Below, in pieces: positions 7,767-16,755 of a stretch of 64,000 nucleotides of DNA. Below the pieces are notes generated by a model that saw only the letters and a list, made by a program, of their open reading frames with translations, did no database searches and was not told the origin of the DNA. The DNA comes from Nothopassalora personata (taxonomy: Eukaryota; Ascomycota; Dothideomycetes; Mycosphaerellales; Mycosphaerellaceae), in assembly GCA_033816765.1 (NCBI GenBank), contig CM066287.1, positions 1,798,001 to 1,862,000 on the forward strand, written 5' to 3'. Both the position numbers and the translations under genes were made by a program. The number at the start of each line of letters is the position of its first letter. Position 1 is the first letter of the stretch.

Positions 7767-10399
7767 TGGTCGGGGGCTGCTGTTGGTGCTTCGGTGGCAA
7801 GGGCGGCGAGGCGAGTAGTGTCGCCCACACCATGCTGACGGCGGAACTCGTCGACGCTCATCTCTCTAGTAATGAGGTTGCTGAAGTCCCAATTGCCCTT
7901 GTTGTAGTGGAAGGGGCAAGCTGGATCCTGTGGCAAGACGTGCGTACGGTCGGTACGACGACAGCGCCAGCATTGGCCATTAGCTGCCATTGCTTCCTTC
8001 TGTTCCTTGGTCAATTGACCGACCACTTTCCAAGAGGCAGGCAGGATGCGGGTAACTGGCTCGCTGCGCTTCTTGTTCTTTCGCTCGTTGCCGGTCTCGG
8101 TGTTGGATGTGGTCATGGCGGCATTACCGATGATGGTAGTGTTGCCTAGTGCGCTGCCACCGCGGCCACGGGTGTTGCGGTTGCCATTGCCATTGCCTGT
8201 AGGGGGAGCCGGTGCTTCGGGCTTGTACATCTTGATGAGCTGATCACTCTCCTCGAGATCGTAGCCAGCTTGTTGGAACTCGGCGAAAGAGTCACCACGC
8301 TCCTTCTTGAGCTCGTTCTGCCACTTAGGTGTGAGACGTGTCCACAGCTTGCGGGATGACATCTCTTCTCCTGCCTTCAAACATAGAGTCTTGTACTTAG
8401 TGACAAATGCGGTGAAGGTCTCGGTGTTCACCATCTTCAGGTTGGCGAGCTCTGCTTGCGCCTTCTCTACTGTGTCCTTGTCACCGAACTGCTTGTCGAG
8501 ATCTGCCCACATCTGTTCCAATGACTCCCAAGCTTCGCTGTTGATGTTGGCGTCCGTGAAGTCGAAAGGGAAGCCGGAAGTGCGGTCGCGGACGTAATCG
8601 AGGATCTCGAACATGGGCGTGCTCTCATCATAAGACGCGCGAATCTTACCATCCATAGCGATCTTCCAGTTCTTGTACGGTGGCTTGCCGTTGTTGTCGA
8701 ACTTCTCGGGGTGATCGCGCTTTGTTTTGGACTGGTAGAAGTACGAAGAGGACGTTGACAGCGCAGGTGTTGGGCGAACACTCCGGTTGATGCCCGGGGC
8801 AGGAGTGCGAATGCCGGTCTCACGAATAGTGCGACCTCCGTCTCCGTTGCCGAACAGTCCACCGTTGGTGCTGTATGCGTTTTCGACTTGTGGGGTGGTG
8901 CGACGGCTCTCACGAAGGCCTGTACCCTTAGCAGGCTTAGGTGCTGCACCGGTAGCGCCGACCTGTGCTTCCAGCTGCGTGATGCGATCTGCCATCTGCT
9001 TAATGGTGTTGTCACGTTCGTCGATGTCGTCCATGAAACCGTCACAGTCGGTCTCCGCGGACTTGAGGTTGGCAAGGTGGATTCTGGCTTCTTCCTGTGC
9101 CTGCTTCAGCTTCTCATTCAGGTCCTCGATCTGATCTGCTGCGGTGTCGAGCTTGCCGACCGCAGTGTCGTTTTCTTGGCGAAGATCAGAGATCTTGCTA
9201 TTTAGATTCTTGACGATCTTCCTGTGGGTAGCCTGGTCCTGGTTGTAGACGTTCTCGAGCTGTTCGTAGTTTTCCTGAATTTCCATGAGCGTGGCGCCCA
9301 TATCCTTAAGGGCCTGCAGCCAGGTGTTTGGGTGCTTCCGCACTTTGGAGATGAAGTCGTTCGCGGTGACTGCCCGATAATCCTCCGCTTCGTAGTAGTC
9401 GGTGTTGTGGTTGACGAAGTTATTCATGTCGATGTAGTCCTCTTCCGGTTCTTCTCGCTCTGCCGCGGACTCCAGCGGACTCGGTCCCACCTTAGCCTTC
9501 ACAGGCTTCGGTGCTGGCAGTGGTGGTGTCGGGGCGCGTGGTGGTAGAACCGGGTAGGACACCGATGGCTTTGGACTCGCTCGACGGCTTTGGCGTTCTT
9601 GAGGTTGAGACTGAGAACGACCGATAGTATCTTGGGAGTATGCACCCGGGACTTGGGATGCAATCCTCGATGTAGCGGACATGAGCGAGCTGTCGAGCTC
9701 TTGCTCTGTTCGTGTCGTGAAACCGTGGCGGTCACGGTCACGGTTGATGGGTGATGGGCGACGGCCTGGCACAGTCGAAGGCAACGCCGCTGCTTGTCGC
9801 TGCAGGCTTCTGGACTCGCGGGAGGCTGGAAGAGCTGCTGCTGCGCTTCTGACAGCGGCTACTCGAGTAGCCCACTGAGTTGCGGTGTTGTCATAGTCTG
9901 GGACTCCTGACTTGGACTCCTCAAACAACTTCTGCATGTCCTGGAGCTTGAAGATGCGTGTAGCTACATCTTCTTCGTCGTTGAATTGGGTTTCACCTGT
10001 CGCGTCTAGCTCGCGCAGGTCGAACATGCCTTGAGGTAGTTGGTATGACGAATTGGTATCGAGATCATCCTCATCTTCATCCTCGATCTCGTCCTCCTCG
10101 GGCTCATCGTCGATCTCATCTTCTTCGGCCTGCACTGTCACATGCGGCTGTCCTCCAGACTGAGGTGGTGACTTCGGCGACTCGACGACAGGTGCATCCT
10201 GCGTCTGCTCTTCCTCGCCGTTCAGGCCATGCCGCCTCAGTGCTTCCTCGCTCTTGTGCTGCCGCAGGGCTTGCCGCCCTCGGAGCCTAACTTCCTCGAT
10301 TTCGGCGTCTCGAGTCTTGGTTGATTCGGGGTGTTGTTCTTGATGTCTCTTCAGTGCTGCGGCGATGGCGTCGCCGGGCTCGTTGTCGTCTGTAGTCAT
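7748..10399 (-). CDS. gag: Gag polyprotein
   Basis: 883 residues, ATG at 10399. The N-terminal half is charged and low-complexity, followed by a predicted coiled coil around residues 370-480. A Retrotrans_gag-like core lies at about 570-730 (YFYQSKTKRDHPEKF onward). The C-terminal region has a Cys/His cluster (CWRC...CPFH) that is not a standard CCHC knuckle. It is larger than usual for a gypsy Gag. It should form the virus-like particle that packages element RNA. The stop at 7748 sits in the frameshift stem. Confidence 0.93.
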   Translation of the reverse strand: MTTDDNEPGDAIAAALKRHQEQHPESTKTRDAEIEEVRLRGRQALRQHKSEEALRRHGLNGEEEQTQDAPVVESPKSPPQSGGQPHVTVQAEEDEIDDEPEEDEIEDEDEDDLDTNSSYQLPQGMFDLRELDATGETQFNDEEDVATRIFKLQDMQKLFEESKSGVPDYDNTATQWATRVAAVRSAAAALPASRESRSLQRQAAALPSTVPGRRPSPINRDRDRHGFTTRTEQELDSSLMSATSRIASQVPGAYSQDTIGRSQSQPQERQSRRASPKPSVSYPVLPPRAPTPPLPAPKPVKAKVGPSPLESAAEREEPEEDYIDMNNFVNHNTDYYEAEDYRAVTANDFISKVRKHPNTWLQALKDMGATLMEIQENYEQLENVYNQDQATHRKIVKNLNSKISDLRQENDTAVGKLDTAADQIEDLNEKLKQAQEEARIHLANLKSAETDCDGFMDDIDERDNTIKQMADRITQLEAQVGATGAAPKPAKGTGLRESRRTTPQVENAYSTNGGLFGNGDGGRTIRETGIRTPAPGINRSVRPTPALSTSSSYFYQSKTKRDHPEKFDNNGKPPYKNWKIAMDGKIRASYDESTPMFEILDYVRDRTSGFPFDFTDANINSEAWESLEQMWADLDKQFGDKDTVEKAQAELANLKMVNTETFTAFVTKYKTLCLKAGEEMSSRKLWTRLTPKWQNELKKERGDSFAEFQQAGYDLEESDQLIKMYKPEAPAPPTGNGNGNRNTRGRGGSALGNTTIIGNAAMTTSNTETGNERKNKKRSEPVTRILPASWKVVGQLTKEQKEAMAANGQCWRCRRTDRTHVLPQDPACPFHYNKGNWDFSNLITREMSVDEFRRQHGVGDTTRLAALATEAPTAAPDQGNAQA

Positions 10400-10543
10400 G
10401 ATCGCGGGCGATTGGCAGATCGGGTCGCGAAAGGGTAGGTAGGTGTGTCGGTAGTTATAGTAGTCGCTGTCGCAGTCGGCAGCGGCGGTACTTTCCTGAT
10501 GTTTCTGCAGCGCAGTGCATGTAGATAATCGGAAAGAAGGGTG

Positions 10544-10552
10544 GTCTAACTA
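10544..10552 (-). other. Putative self-complementary primer-binding site
   Basis: Two nucleotides inside the 5' LTR edge (10555), the RNA reads UAGUUAGAC. Its exact complement GUCUAACUA lies within the LTR (10618-10610), 39 nt after a TTTATC box, where transcription would start. No match to a tRNA 3' end was seen. This layout resembles S. pombe Tf1, which primes from the 5' end of its own RNA. Confidence 0.55.
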
Positions 10553-10554
10553 AC

Positions 10555-10746
10555 TGACACGAGGCCTACGAGTGTAAGAGGGAAACGTAGGGTGTAGGGA
10601 ATAGAGACGTAGTTAGACGAAGTATCTAGAGGTAACGCGCGAAGTACGAAAGATAAAGCAAAGCGCCGAGGCGTCGCGCTAGCGCCGGGAGATCACGTGA
10701 CCCTGATCACGTGACCGAACATCCAAATCAAGGTCGCTTCGTGACA
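10555..10746 (-). repeat. 192-bp LTR (5' LTR in element sense)
   Basis: Identical to 3068-3259 and followed by the duplicated target TTTGC (10747-10751). A weak TATA-like box (TTTATC in element sense) precedes the presumed RNA start. Confidence 0.97.
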
Positions 10747-10751
10747 TTTGC

Positions 10752-11404
10752 TTTTAGAACGAATATGTATAGAGTTCCTACACTTAAGGTGGATCTTCTT
10801 ATCTATCCTTTAGCTAGCTTCTCCTTTAGCTATTCTCGTAGGGTCTATAGCTCTTTCTTAGACATTTAATATAGGGGTCCCTATAGAGGCTCTTTCCCTA
10901 GCTAAATGTTAATCTTGTAATCCTATAGGCGGTGCTTAGGTAAGGCGGTTTTGCCTCTTTCCTCTTTAAAGAGTCGCGACTACTTACGATACTCCTTAGG
11001 AATACTTAACTCTAAGATGTTAGTATTCTTCGATAGTGCGTTACTTCTATTACTTCTAGTAACTTCGTAACCCGGCGGCCCTACGCTAGTGTCTATCCCG
11101 GTCGAAGGTAGTTCTTCTATCCTTCTATTCGGCGCAAGCTATATCTCGTTTAGCTGTTTCCTTACCTTATCTACTAGTAAACGCTGCTACTACGTAGGCT
11201 AAATGTCGACAACGTAATCGCATTCCCTAAATGTAAGTACTCCTCTTCTCTAGTCGATTACTAGATTGTGCTTTCTTAACTAAGGCATACCTAATACTAT
11301 GTTATAACTAGCTATATTAGTAACATCTAAGGTAATATTCTCGTGGTGCTGTTAGATAGCCAGTGGCAATAGTATCGTTTCCCATTCTACGCTAGGTAAC
11401 GATA
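10752..11404 (-). pseudogene. RIP-degraded gypsy: RT N-terminus and protease C-terminus
   Basis: Continuation of the 971-3067 remnant. Joining across the young element restores an RT block (KLRLV.DYRKLNEITIKNRYPLP-like, with stops). Further along is the protease end (YNIVLGMP). Multiple TAG/TAA stops and TpA enrichment show RIP. The segment is interrupted at 11404 by the solo LTR and resumes at 14270. Confidence 0.85.
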
Positions 11405-11438
11405 TGTTACGGTTCTGATCTGGGGCTGAAGGAAGCTA

Positions 11439-11468
11439 CTATGCTATGCAATATTCCGCGCCATGCTG
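11439..11468 (+). repeat. Left terminal inverted repeat
   Basis: 30 bp, matching the reverse complement of 13858-13887 at 28 of 30 positions, next to a TA duplication. Confidence 0.92.
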
Positions 11469-11621
11469 CCGGGGGTGGGTCCGTGGATTAGCCGTCCCGC
11501 GTTCCTCATAGTAAACACGCGTAGAACCTGGGAATAGCGATATTCTGTCCCAATCTCATGAATATTATCGTGTCGTTGATATAACCTCGTCGTCGCCAGT
11601 CCCAGGTGTTGTTTGCCTCAC

Positions 11622-13244
11622 ATGGCGGCAGGCTCCAAGCGTCGTAGCAGCACTGCTGGGCCATCTTCGAGACCAGCCAAACGCGTTCGACAGCCACCTC
11701 GTCCAAAGCCTTATGATAACACACTCCAAGCTCTTGAGCAGTCGCAGTCGCAATCTCGATCGAAGCCCTCGAAGTCGCGGAAAGGCAAAGGACGAGCTCT
11801 CACGCCCGTGCCGGAGAATGAGGAGGATGATGATGAAGAAGCGCGTCTTCACGACGACGCCCTAAACCAGTCGATGGGCGCAGGTGGAGGTGCTGAAGAT
11901 GAGGATGCGGATAACGACGAAGAACAGGAGGTCGAAGAGGCTGAAGACGATGCTGATAACACCGCCGAGACTGAGGTGTTCTCCTTCGGTGTCGCCTTTC
12001 GCGTTGTTTTTGGTAAACAGATGCTCGCTGTCAAGTCGTGGCCGGTAGTGAAGAGCGATAGCACTGACTATCTCGTGGTGGACAATTGGAGTGAGTTCTT
12101 GAGCCGGTGGTTCAAGTCCATCGACAATAGCGGTCGTCTCTCAGAGGATATCTATAAGGTTATCAACATGCGTATCACCGCCAGCTACGAGCGCTCCGGA
12201 CTTCGCTCTCTCGTCAATGAGATGTCGAACGACGTACCTGAAGCAGAGGGGGATGTGAGACGCGCCAAACAACAACTGAAGATGTGGTACGAGATGTCGA
12301 AGCAGGGCCTCAATATTGATATTGTGGCGACCGTGATCGAGCGCACTGCCGCACCTGCTCGTACACCTGGAAGTCAGCGACGCGCCGCACAGAGGACTGC
12401 TACCGATCAGCAGCTGGCACAGATCCGGTCCGGCACGTATGGTACTCAGCGTGGTGCAGAAGATGTTGATGATGATGATGGATTGTTTGTGAGGCAAGAA
12501 TCACCGCTCCGCCGCACCGGCATTGAGGTGGATGAAGACGGCCGAATGGTGCCTCAAGTAACAGGCTCGGACGACTTCCTCAACTCGCTCAATAAGCAGT
12601 GGCGCTGCGGCAACAAGTACTGCAAGAACTACGGCAACACTTGCTGGTGGACTGGTCCGGATAACCCTCAAGACCACTGCAAGATGTATCCAGAGATAAC
12701 GCGTCGATGGTGGAAAGCAGCTCGCGCGTATGAGCTGGATAAGAGCAAGCCGCATTGCACACTAATGGATCCAGGCTCTACGTTGACAGCTAAGTTATGG
12801 AAAGAGAAGGAGAGGAATAAGACCAACCCATACGCAGCTACAACTTCCAAGCAAGGTGTTGTCGGTGCTACTGTAATCAAGCAGTACTTTGGCTCTCGTA
12901 ACCACCAGTCTTCGAGTCCACGTGGACGCTCACCTTCACGATCACCGCCGGTGTTGTTCAGCTCTCAACCTGCTACAGAAGAGCCAAGCGTTACTGTCCG
13001 AACCTGCTTCGACTGGCTTGTACGTAGTAGTACCTACTGGCTCAACAGACAGACCGATCTTGACAGCATATACGATCTTCTTGTGAACGAGAAGGACTTC
13101 GATCTTCAACAGATCTATAACATTAAGCAGGCGGTATGGGTGGACACATACAGCCTGAAGGAGGGACAATATTCGAAGCTACGGCAGGGGATTCAGAAAT
13201 ACCGTCATTCTTCGGCGTACCGGCAGAATGATCGAAGTGAGTAG
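11622..13244 (+). CDS. Unknown 540-residue protein carried by the mariner-type element
   Basis: Start chosen at ATG 11622 (upstream in-frame codons lack ATG). I do not recognise the family. The N-terminus is basic and low-complexity; residues about 65-115 are strongly acidic (E/D). A folded-looking central part (about 120-240) follows. Then a cysteine/tryptophan-rich block (CGNKYCKNYGNTCWW, then DHCKMYPEITRRWW) lies near residues 330-365. The C-terminal 70 residues look helical. It ends exactly where recognisable transposase homology stops on the other strand, suggesting it replaced the catalytic domain. There is no RIP and no internal stop. A nuclear, DNA-associated role is only a guess from the charge pattern. 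Confidence 0.65.
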   Translation: MAAGSKRRSSTAGPSSRPAKRVRQPPRPKPYDNTLQALEQSQSQSRSKPSKSRKGKGRALTPVPENEEDDDEEARLHDDALNQSMGAGGGAEDEDADNDEEQEVEEAEDDADNTAETEVFSFGVAFRVVFGKQMLAVKSWPVVKSDSTDYLVVDNWSEFLSRWFKSIDNSGRLSEDIYKVINMRITASYERSGLRSLVNEMSNDVPEAEGDVRRAKQQLKMWYEMSKQGLNIDIVATVIERTAAPARTPGSQRRAAQRTATDQQLAQIRSGTYGTQRGAEDVDDDDGLFVRQESPLRRTGIEVDEDGRMVPQVTGSDDFLNSLNKQWRCGNKYCKNYGNTCWWTGPDNPQDHCKMYPEITRRWWKAARAYELDKSKPHCTLMDPGSTLTAKLWKEKERNKTNPYAATTSKQGVVGATVIKQYFGSRNHQSSSPRGRSPSRSPPVLFSSQPATEEPSVTVRTCFDWLVRSSTYWLNRQTDLDSIYDLLVNEKDFDLQQIYNIKQAVWVDTYSLKEGQYSKLRQGIQKYRHSSAYRQNDRSE

Positions 13245-13710
13245 GAGGGAGATTATCAAAAAGTTTGGGCTGCGTTTCCTCAACACTCCGTGCATATTTT
13301 TGAAAGGTTTCGCGTACCTCCTTATTGCGCTCCTTCGCCAGGCGACACGCGACCTTCTTCGACCACTTATGCCGCTTGAGACAACGCGAGATAGTACTCT
13401 GGCTCACAACCACTCCGAACTCGTCGTATAGATACCACGCTATTTCATCCTGATACGCAGTCGGCTTGTCCGCGAGGTATTCGAATATGCGTTCCTCGAA
13501 GATCGGCAAGAGCGAGCGAGGGCGACCGGCACCACCATTGAGCGTTTTATCGAGGTAGATATGACCGAAGAGGAGGTAGTTGTTACGGTGCTTGTCGATA
13601 CTGCGTCTAGCGATATTCATAAGCTCTGCAATATATTGGTTACTGTGCGCAGTATCTGCGAATAGTCGTTGGATCTCGTTCTGCTGCCATTGCGGCAACC
13701 TAGCAGGCAT
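13123..13710 (-). pseudogene. Truncated Tc1/mariner (IS630-type) transposase, DNA-binding half only
   Basis: 195 residues from ATG 13710. Two helix-turn-helix units are visible: one around residues 20-50 (YIAELMNIARRSIDKH) and a winged-helix unit around 85-125 (VVSQSTISRCLKRHKWSKKV). This is the paired N-terminal arrangement of Tc1/IS630 transposases. The expected DDE/D catalytic domain of about 200 residues is absent. The last 50 or so residues are read antisense through the end of the 540-residue ORF and are probably not native. It may still bind the inverted repeats and act as a repressor. Confidence 0.8.
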
Positions 13711-13857
13711 AGATAACGCCAACAACACCTGGGACTGGCGACAGTAACGATATAACGACGACACGACGATATAGCGATGATAAAGTACTGGATTCCCGGG
13801 TTCTACAGCAAGATACTATGGGGCTTGGCAGGACGGTGATACCGCGGCTATGCGGCC

Positions 13858-13887
13858 CAGCATGGCGCGGAATATTGCATAGCGTAA
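13858..13887 (-). repeat. Right terminal inverted repeat
   Basis: Reverse complement of 11439-11468 with two mismatches; followed by TA at 13888-13889. Confidence 0.92.
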
Positions 13888-14269
13888 TAACCAATCAGAC
13901 CTCCACAATTGGTGGGCGCTTCCGCCCGAGAAGTGCTCTCTCACCCGTAGGAATAAAACCAAGGAACCGAGAGAGCAACTGAAGTGATCTCGTTGATCTC
14001 GTTGATCTCGGTGATCTCGAGAGAGCATGGAGAGCATGGAGAGCACGGAGAGCAAACGCTCTATCTCCTTTGTATTTAGGAACGCTAGAAACCCTTATGG
14101 TTCTGATGCGTTCAACTCATGTTACTATCTCACTGATTGGAATACAACTCTTATTCCTATCATTTATCTTCGCTCAGCTTGCTTCAGCCTCTCCAAAGAA
14201 TAATACCGCCACGTGACTTGACTTATCTCTCTTTTGAGACTAGCCCTGGAACGAGACAATAACACGATA

Positions 14270-14571
14270 ATCCGTTTACCGCGATTAACTCGTAACCCTA
14301 TTTCTTCTTTAGGGTAGCTAACCCGTTTCTTCTTATGAAAGACTCGGAGATAAAGTTCCCCGCTACTCCTAAGTCGATTATAACACTAGTCTTGTGTCCG
14401 TTAACGATTACTTGTGTCTAGAAAACTGTGTTTAATGTCGATGCGTAAGCCTAAGTATTGCATAACTCCCTCCGGTCGCTTATTCCTAGGGAGCTAATCC
14501 TTTTCCCGAATAGTATGTGGTTTGCTATGCTTCGTGCCTAGAGGCTTCGGCTAGAACCTATAGCTCGTTGC
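14270..14571 (-). pseudogene. RIP-degraded gypsy: protease N-terminus
   Basis: The minus-strand frame gives VIIDLGVAGNFISESF, a decayed aspartic protease active site (expected D-S/T-G), and continues into 11404 across the solo LTR. It ends at the CCTGT target of the gag-only element. Confidence 0.8.
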
Positions 14572-14576
14572 CCTGT

Positions 14577-14949
14577 TGTTGCGGTTGGGCCTTGTCCCTC
14601 GTCACGTGGGTGGCCTAGGAAGTGTCGATCCTCGATATGTCTCTAAAGTAGTGTGAACGAGAGTTCACTACAAGGTTGCAACTTAACACAAGAGTGTTGA
14701 TTTGAGTTGAGCACGAGGCTCCTATCTACTCGTAAAGAAGCGTCGTCTATATAGTGCCATGTCTTGGCGTAACTGATCAGACTGAGCAGACTGATCACTG
14801 AGCAGACTGATCACTGAGCAGACTGATCACTGAGCAGACTGAGCGAACTGATCACTGAGCTGATCAGTCTGAGCGAAGTCGACCTGCTCAGTTTCGGTCC
14901 TTCCCGAAGAATGAGTGGCTGTGGGTTCTTCCTGAACCGAACCGTAACA
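14577..14949 (-). repeat. 373-bp LTR (3' LTR in element sense)
   Basis: Runs TGTTGCGG to CCGTAACA. It differs from 16756-17112 mainly by one extra 16-bp unit (GACTGATCACTGAGCA) in a tandem array near 14780-14850. It holds TATATA and, 39 nt later in element sense, GTGCTCAA (14714-14707). Confidence 0.95.
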
Positions 14950-15030
14950 CCATCCCCCTCTTAGTCTAGTTCCGTCCCGGAACTTCTTACATAACCCGCT
15001 TGTCACCGTATGTTTCGAGCTGCACCCGCA

Positions 15031-15617
15031 ATGTCTTCCTCCAAATCGTTTTCTAAAACATCTCTTCGAAGAAAGGCGCTCGCCATCGATATTGAGAGAA
15101 CCGGTGTTGAAATGGCTCCTTGTCATCATTGCCGTGCCGCAAGGGTCCCTGCCCTCGCCGAGCGTCCGAAGTGCATCGTGTCGCCCCGTTCCGGAAAATG
15201 CTCAGAGTGTATACGCAAGGATACTCCGATTGCGATGTGACACTTTCGGCACACGAGTGGACGAAATTTCGCGATATCCGTGACGGTCTCCAACGTGAGC
15301 TCGAGCGTGCGGAGGAGAAGGAGGTGGAGCTTCTCCATCAGCAAGCCGAGCTGGCCCAGCGTATCATACGCCAAAAGGCCAAGAAGATTTGTCTTCGCAA
15401 GCAGCTTCGCCTCGCATCCGGCAAGGCCGACGATGCCGTGGCGAAGGAGCTTGAAGAGCTTGAGGCTGAGGATCGGGAGGGGGAAGGTGCTGCTGGCGTT
15501 GAGACGACATCCTCTGGCAAGGAATTCGATCCTTGGCAGATGCCGCCTCAGGATTGGGAACAGCTGTGTGACCCTTCCTTTCCTTGGACCGTCCCTCCGC
15601 TGGCCTCCTTGTCGTAA
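15031..15617 (+). pseudogene. Six-cysteine coiled-coil gene, antisense in the gag-only element, one frameshift
   Basis: Homologue of the 57-674 protein. The frame opened at ATG 15031 runs into a stop at 15238; the homologous reading continues in another frame through 15617. A single-base deletion near 15220 (between the fifth and sixth cysteine) explains this. With it allowed for, the six cysteines keep the spacing of the 57-674 copy, followed by a coiled coil and a conserved PPQDW motif near the C-terminus. It lies 81 bp from the LTR, as in the other element. The lesion is an indel, not RIP. Confidence 0.8.
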
Positions 15618-15726
15618 GTTCTTATCCAGTAGTCGTGTTTTTGTGTCGCTGTATTGACTTCTGTGTCCTATGCCATCAAATCAAGAAGCCGCTGTTTGAT
15701 GCCTTGCTGTCCTCAGGTTGTTTCTG

Positions 15727-16716
15727 CTAGGCAGATTTCGAGAAGAAGTTCTCGCATTCCTGGTATGTATTCTCTTCGCGAATCATTGCGTTGAACTCGC
15801 GGCTAACCATGTTCTTTTTCTTGCAGTTCTTTGCAAAGTGGCCTTGCTCGCCACATACGTAGCAGGTGGAACCTTTGCTCTTCAGCCCCCTTCCTGTCCT
15901 ACGCTCCGTTACGTCCAATTCCATTGGGTCTCCGTAACTAGGGTCCTGACTTCTGGCCTTGAAGCCCCCTCTTCCGCCCGCGGCGGGTCTTTGGTATCCA
16001 GGCTGTACGAATCGGTCGTATCTCAAATCCTGGAGCCTTTCGTCGATTTCCTTTGCTACCTTAATCATCGCCCCTAGCGTAACGACGCTGGCGTTTCGGG
16101 ATAGCTCAGCTTTGACATTGTCCTTTAGTCCGAGGTAGAATTGCGATCGCAGTGCTGCGTCGTTCCATTCCAGGTCGGCGGCATATCCTTGGAACTCTGA
16201 GGCGTATAGCGCTACAGAAGTGGTCTGTCGAAGTTGTCGGATATGTCGGTCGGCGTATACCTCCTCATTAGGTATCCCGTATAGATCATCGAGTTTCGTC
16301 TCAAACTCGTCGTAGTCGTGAAAAATTTTTCGAGTCTCCGTTTTCGGTGTTTCCCCCTCACCCTGGTTATGGAGCCAGTCCTTGAGGTATGGTCGGAATC
16401 CTCTAGCTGCTTTTCCACGTAGGAAGGATGCGGCGTACAAGACCTTGCTGGCCTCGCCTTGAAACTGGTGTGCGTTGAAGTGAAGGTACAACTGAACCTG
16501 CAGTTGAAAAGCCTCCAGTTTGTTCTTAGTCCCGTCGAACGTCTCCGGCGTGGACACCTTAGGTGCACGGTGGTGGTCCAATGGGTTCAGCATGCCCATA
16601 GGAGTGTTGTTGTTCTTGCTGCTTCCTGTAATCGACATTTCGCTCATTCGTTCCGTGATGCCAGTTGACTGTGGCTGTTGTCGTGACGGACTCCGGGTAG
16701 CGTCTCTCCCAGACAT
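15727..16716 (-). CDS. gag: Gag protein with CCHC zinc knuckle
   Basis: 329 residues, ATG at 16716, 39 bp inside the 5' LTR. A Retrotrans_gag core spans about residues 55-225. A CCHC knuckle (CYVCGEQGHFAKNC) lies at 285-298, preceded by an RG/basic stretch. No protease or RT follows; the ORF ends 31 residues after the knuckle. It should assemble particles and package RNA, with reverse transcriptase and integrase supplied by another element. It is distinct in sequence from the 7748-10399 Gag and closer to the decayed gag at 17118-19062, whose knuckle is still legible. Confidence 0.9.
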   Translation of the reverse strand: MSGRDATRSPSRQQPQSTGITERMSEMSITGSSKNNNTPMGMLNPLDHHRAPKVSTPETFDGTKNKLEAFQLQVQLYLHFNAHQFQGEASKVLYAASFLRGKAARGFRPYLKDWLHNQGEGETPKTETRKIFHDYDEFETKLDDLYGIPNEEVYADRHIRQLRQTTSVALYASEFQGYAADLEWNDAALRSQFYLGLKDNVKAELSRNASVVTLGAMIKVAKEIDERLQDLRYDRFVQPGYQRPAAGGRGGFKARSQDPSYGDPMELDVTERRTGRGLKSKGSTCYVCGEQGHFAKNCKKKNMVSREFNAMIREENTYQECENFFSKSA

Positions 16717-16755
16717 ATAATCGATAGCACTCCCCGCGGCTTTTGGTGCTCAAAG

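Larger units (their letters stand above)
3068..10746 (-). mobile_element. Young full-length Ty3/gypsy chromovirus-like retrotransposon
   Basis: A 7679-bp element in minus orientation. It has identical 192-bp LTRs (3068-3259 and 10555-10746), TTTGC duplications, a 3' polypurine tract (3261-3276), an intact gag (7748-10399) and an intact pol (3192-7697). The domain order protease, RT, RNase H, integrase, chromodomain places it in Ty3/gypsy (Metaviridae), close to chromoviruses. Identical LTRs and open frames show a very recent insertion with no RIP. It landed inside the RT region of the degraded gypsy copy: the old reading frame continues across the empty site. Confidence 0.97.
11439..13887. 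mobile_element. Tc1/mariner-type DNA transposon with a captured ORF
   Basis: A 2449-bp element flanked by TA duplications (11437-11438 and 13888-13889). Terminal inverted repeats of 30 bp (11439-11468 and 13858-13887) match at 28 positions. The intact target, GGAAGC-TA-ACCAAT, is seen in the related LTR near 19440. Two convergent ORFs are inside: a 540-residue protein (+) and the N-terminal DNA-binding half of a Tc1-like transposase (-). No DDE domain is present on either strand, so the copy needs a helper transposase. Confidence 0.9.
11405..14264 (+). repeat. Solo LTR (about 408 bp) split by a DNA transposon
   Basis: Starts TGTTACGG at 11405, is interrupted after 11436 by the mariner-type element, resumes at 13890 and ends AACA at 14264. 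CGATA flanks both sides (11400-11404 and 14265-14269). The protease frame of the old gypsy element continues across the empty site. It is the same family as the RIP-mutated LTR at 19063-19471 but keeps CpA and TpG sites, so it is younger or escaped RIP. It contains short tandem repeats (GATCTCGTT and GAGAGCATG units). Confidence 0.93.

Noticed and set aside
3779..9547. Many 60-200 codon ORFs opposite gag and pol
   Set aside because: They are shadows of the two long element ORFs, without family motifs.
12100..12130. tRNA B-box-like GGTTCAAGTCC
   Set aside because: It lies inside the 540-codon ORF and no A box or cloverleaf surrounds it.
14765..14880. CRISPR-like short repeats in the LTR
   Set aside because: Units are contiguous tandem copies without unique spacers, inside an LTR of a eukaryotic element.
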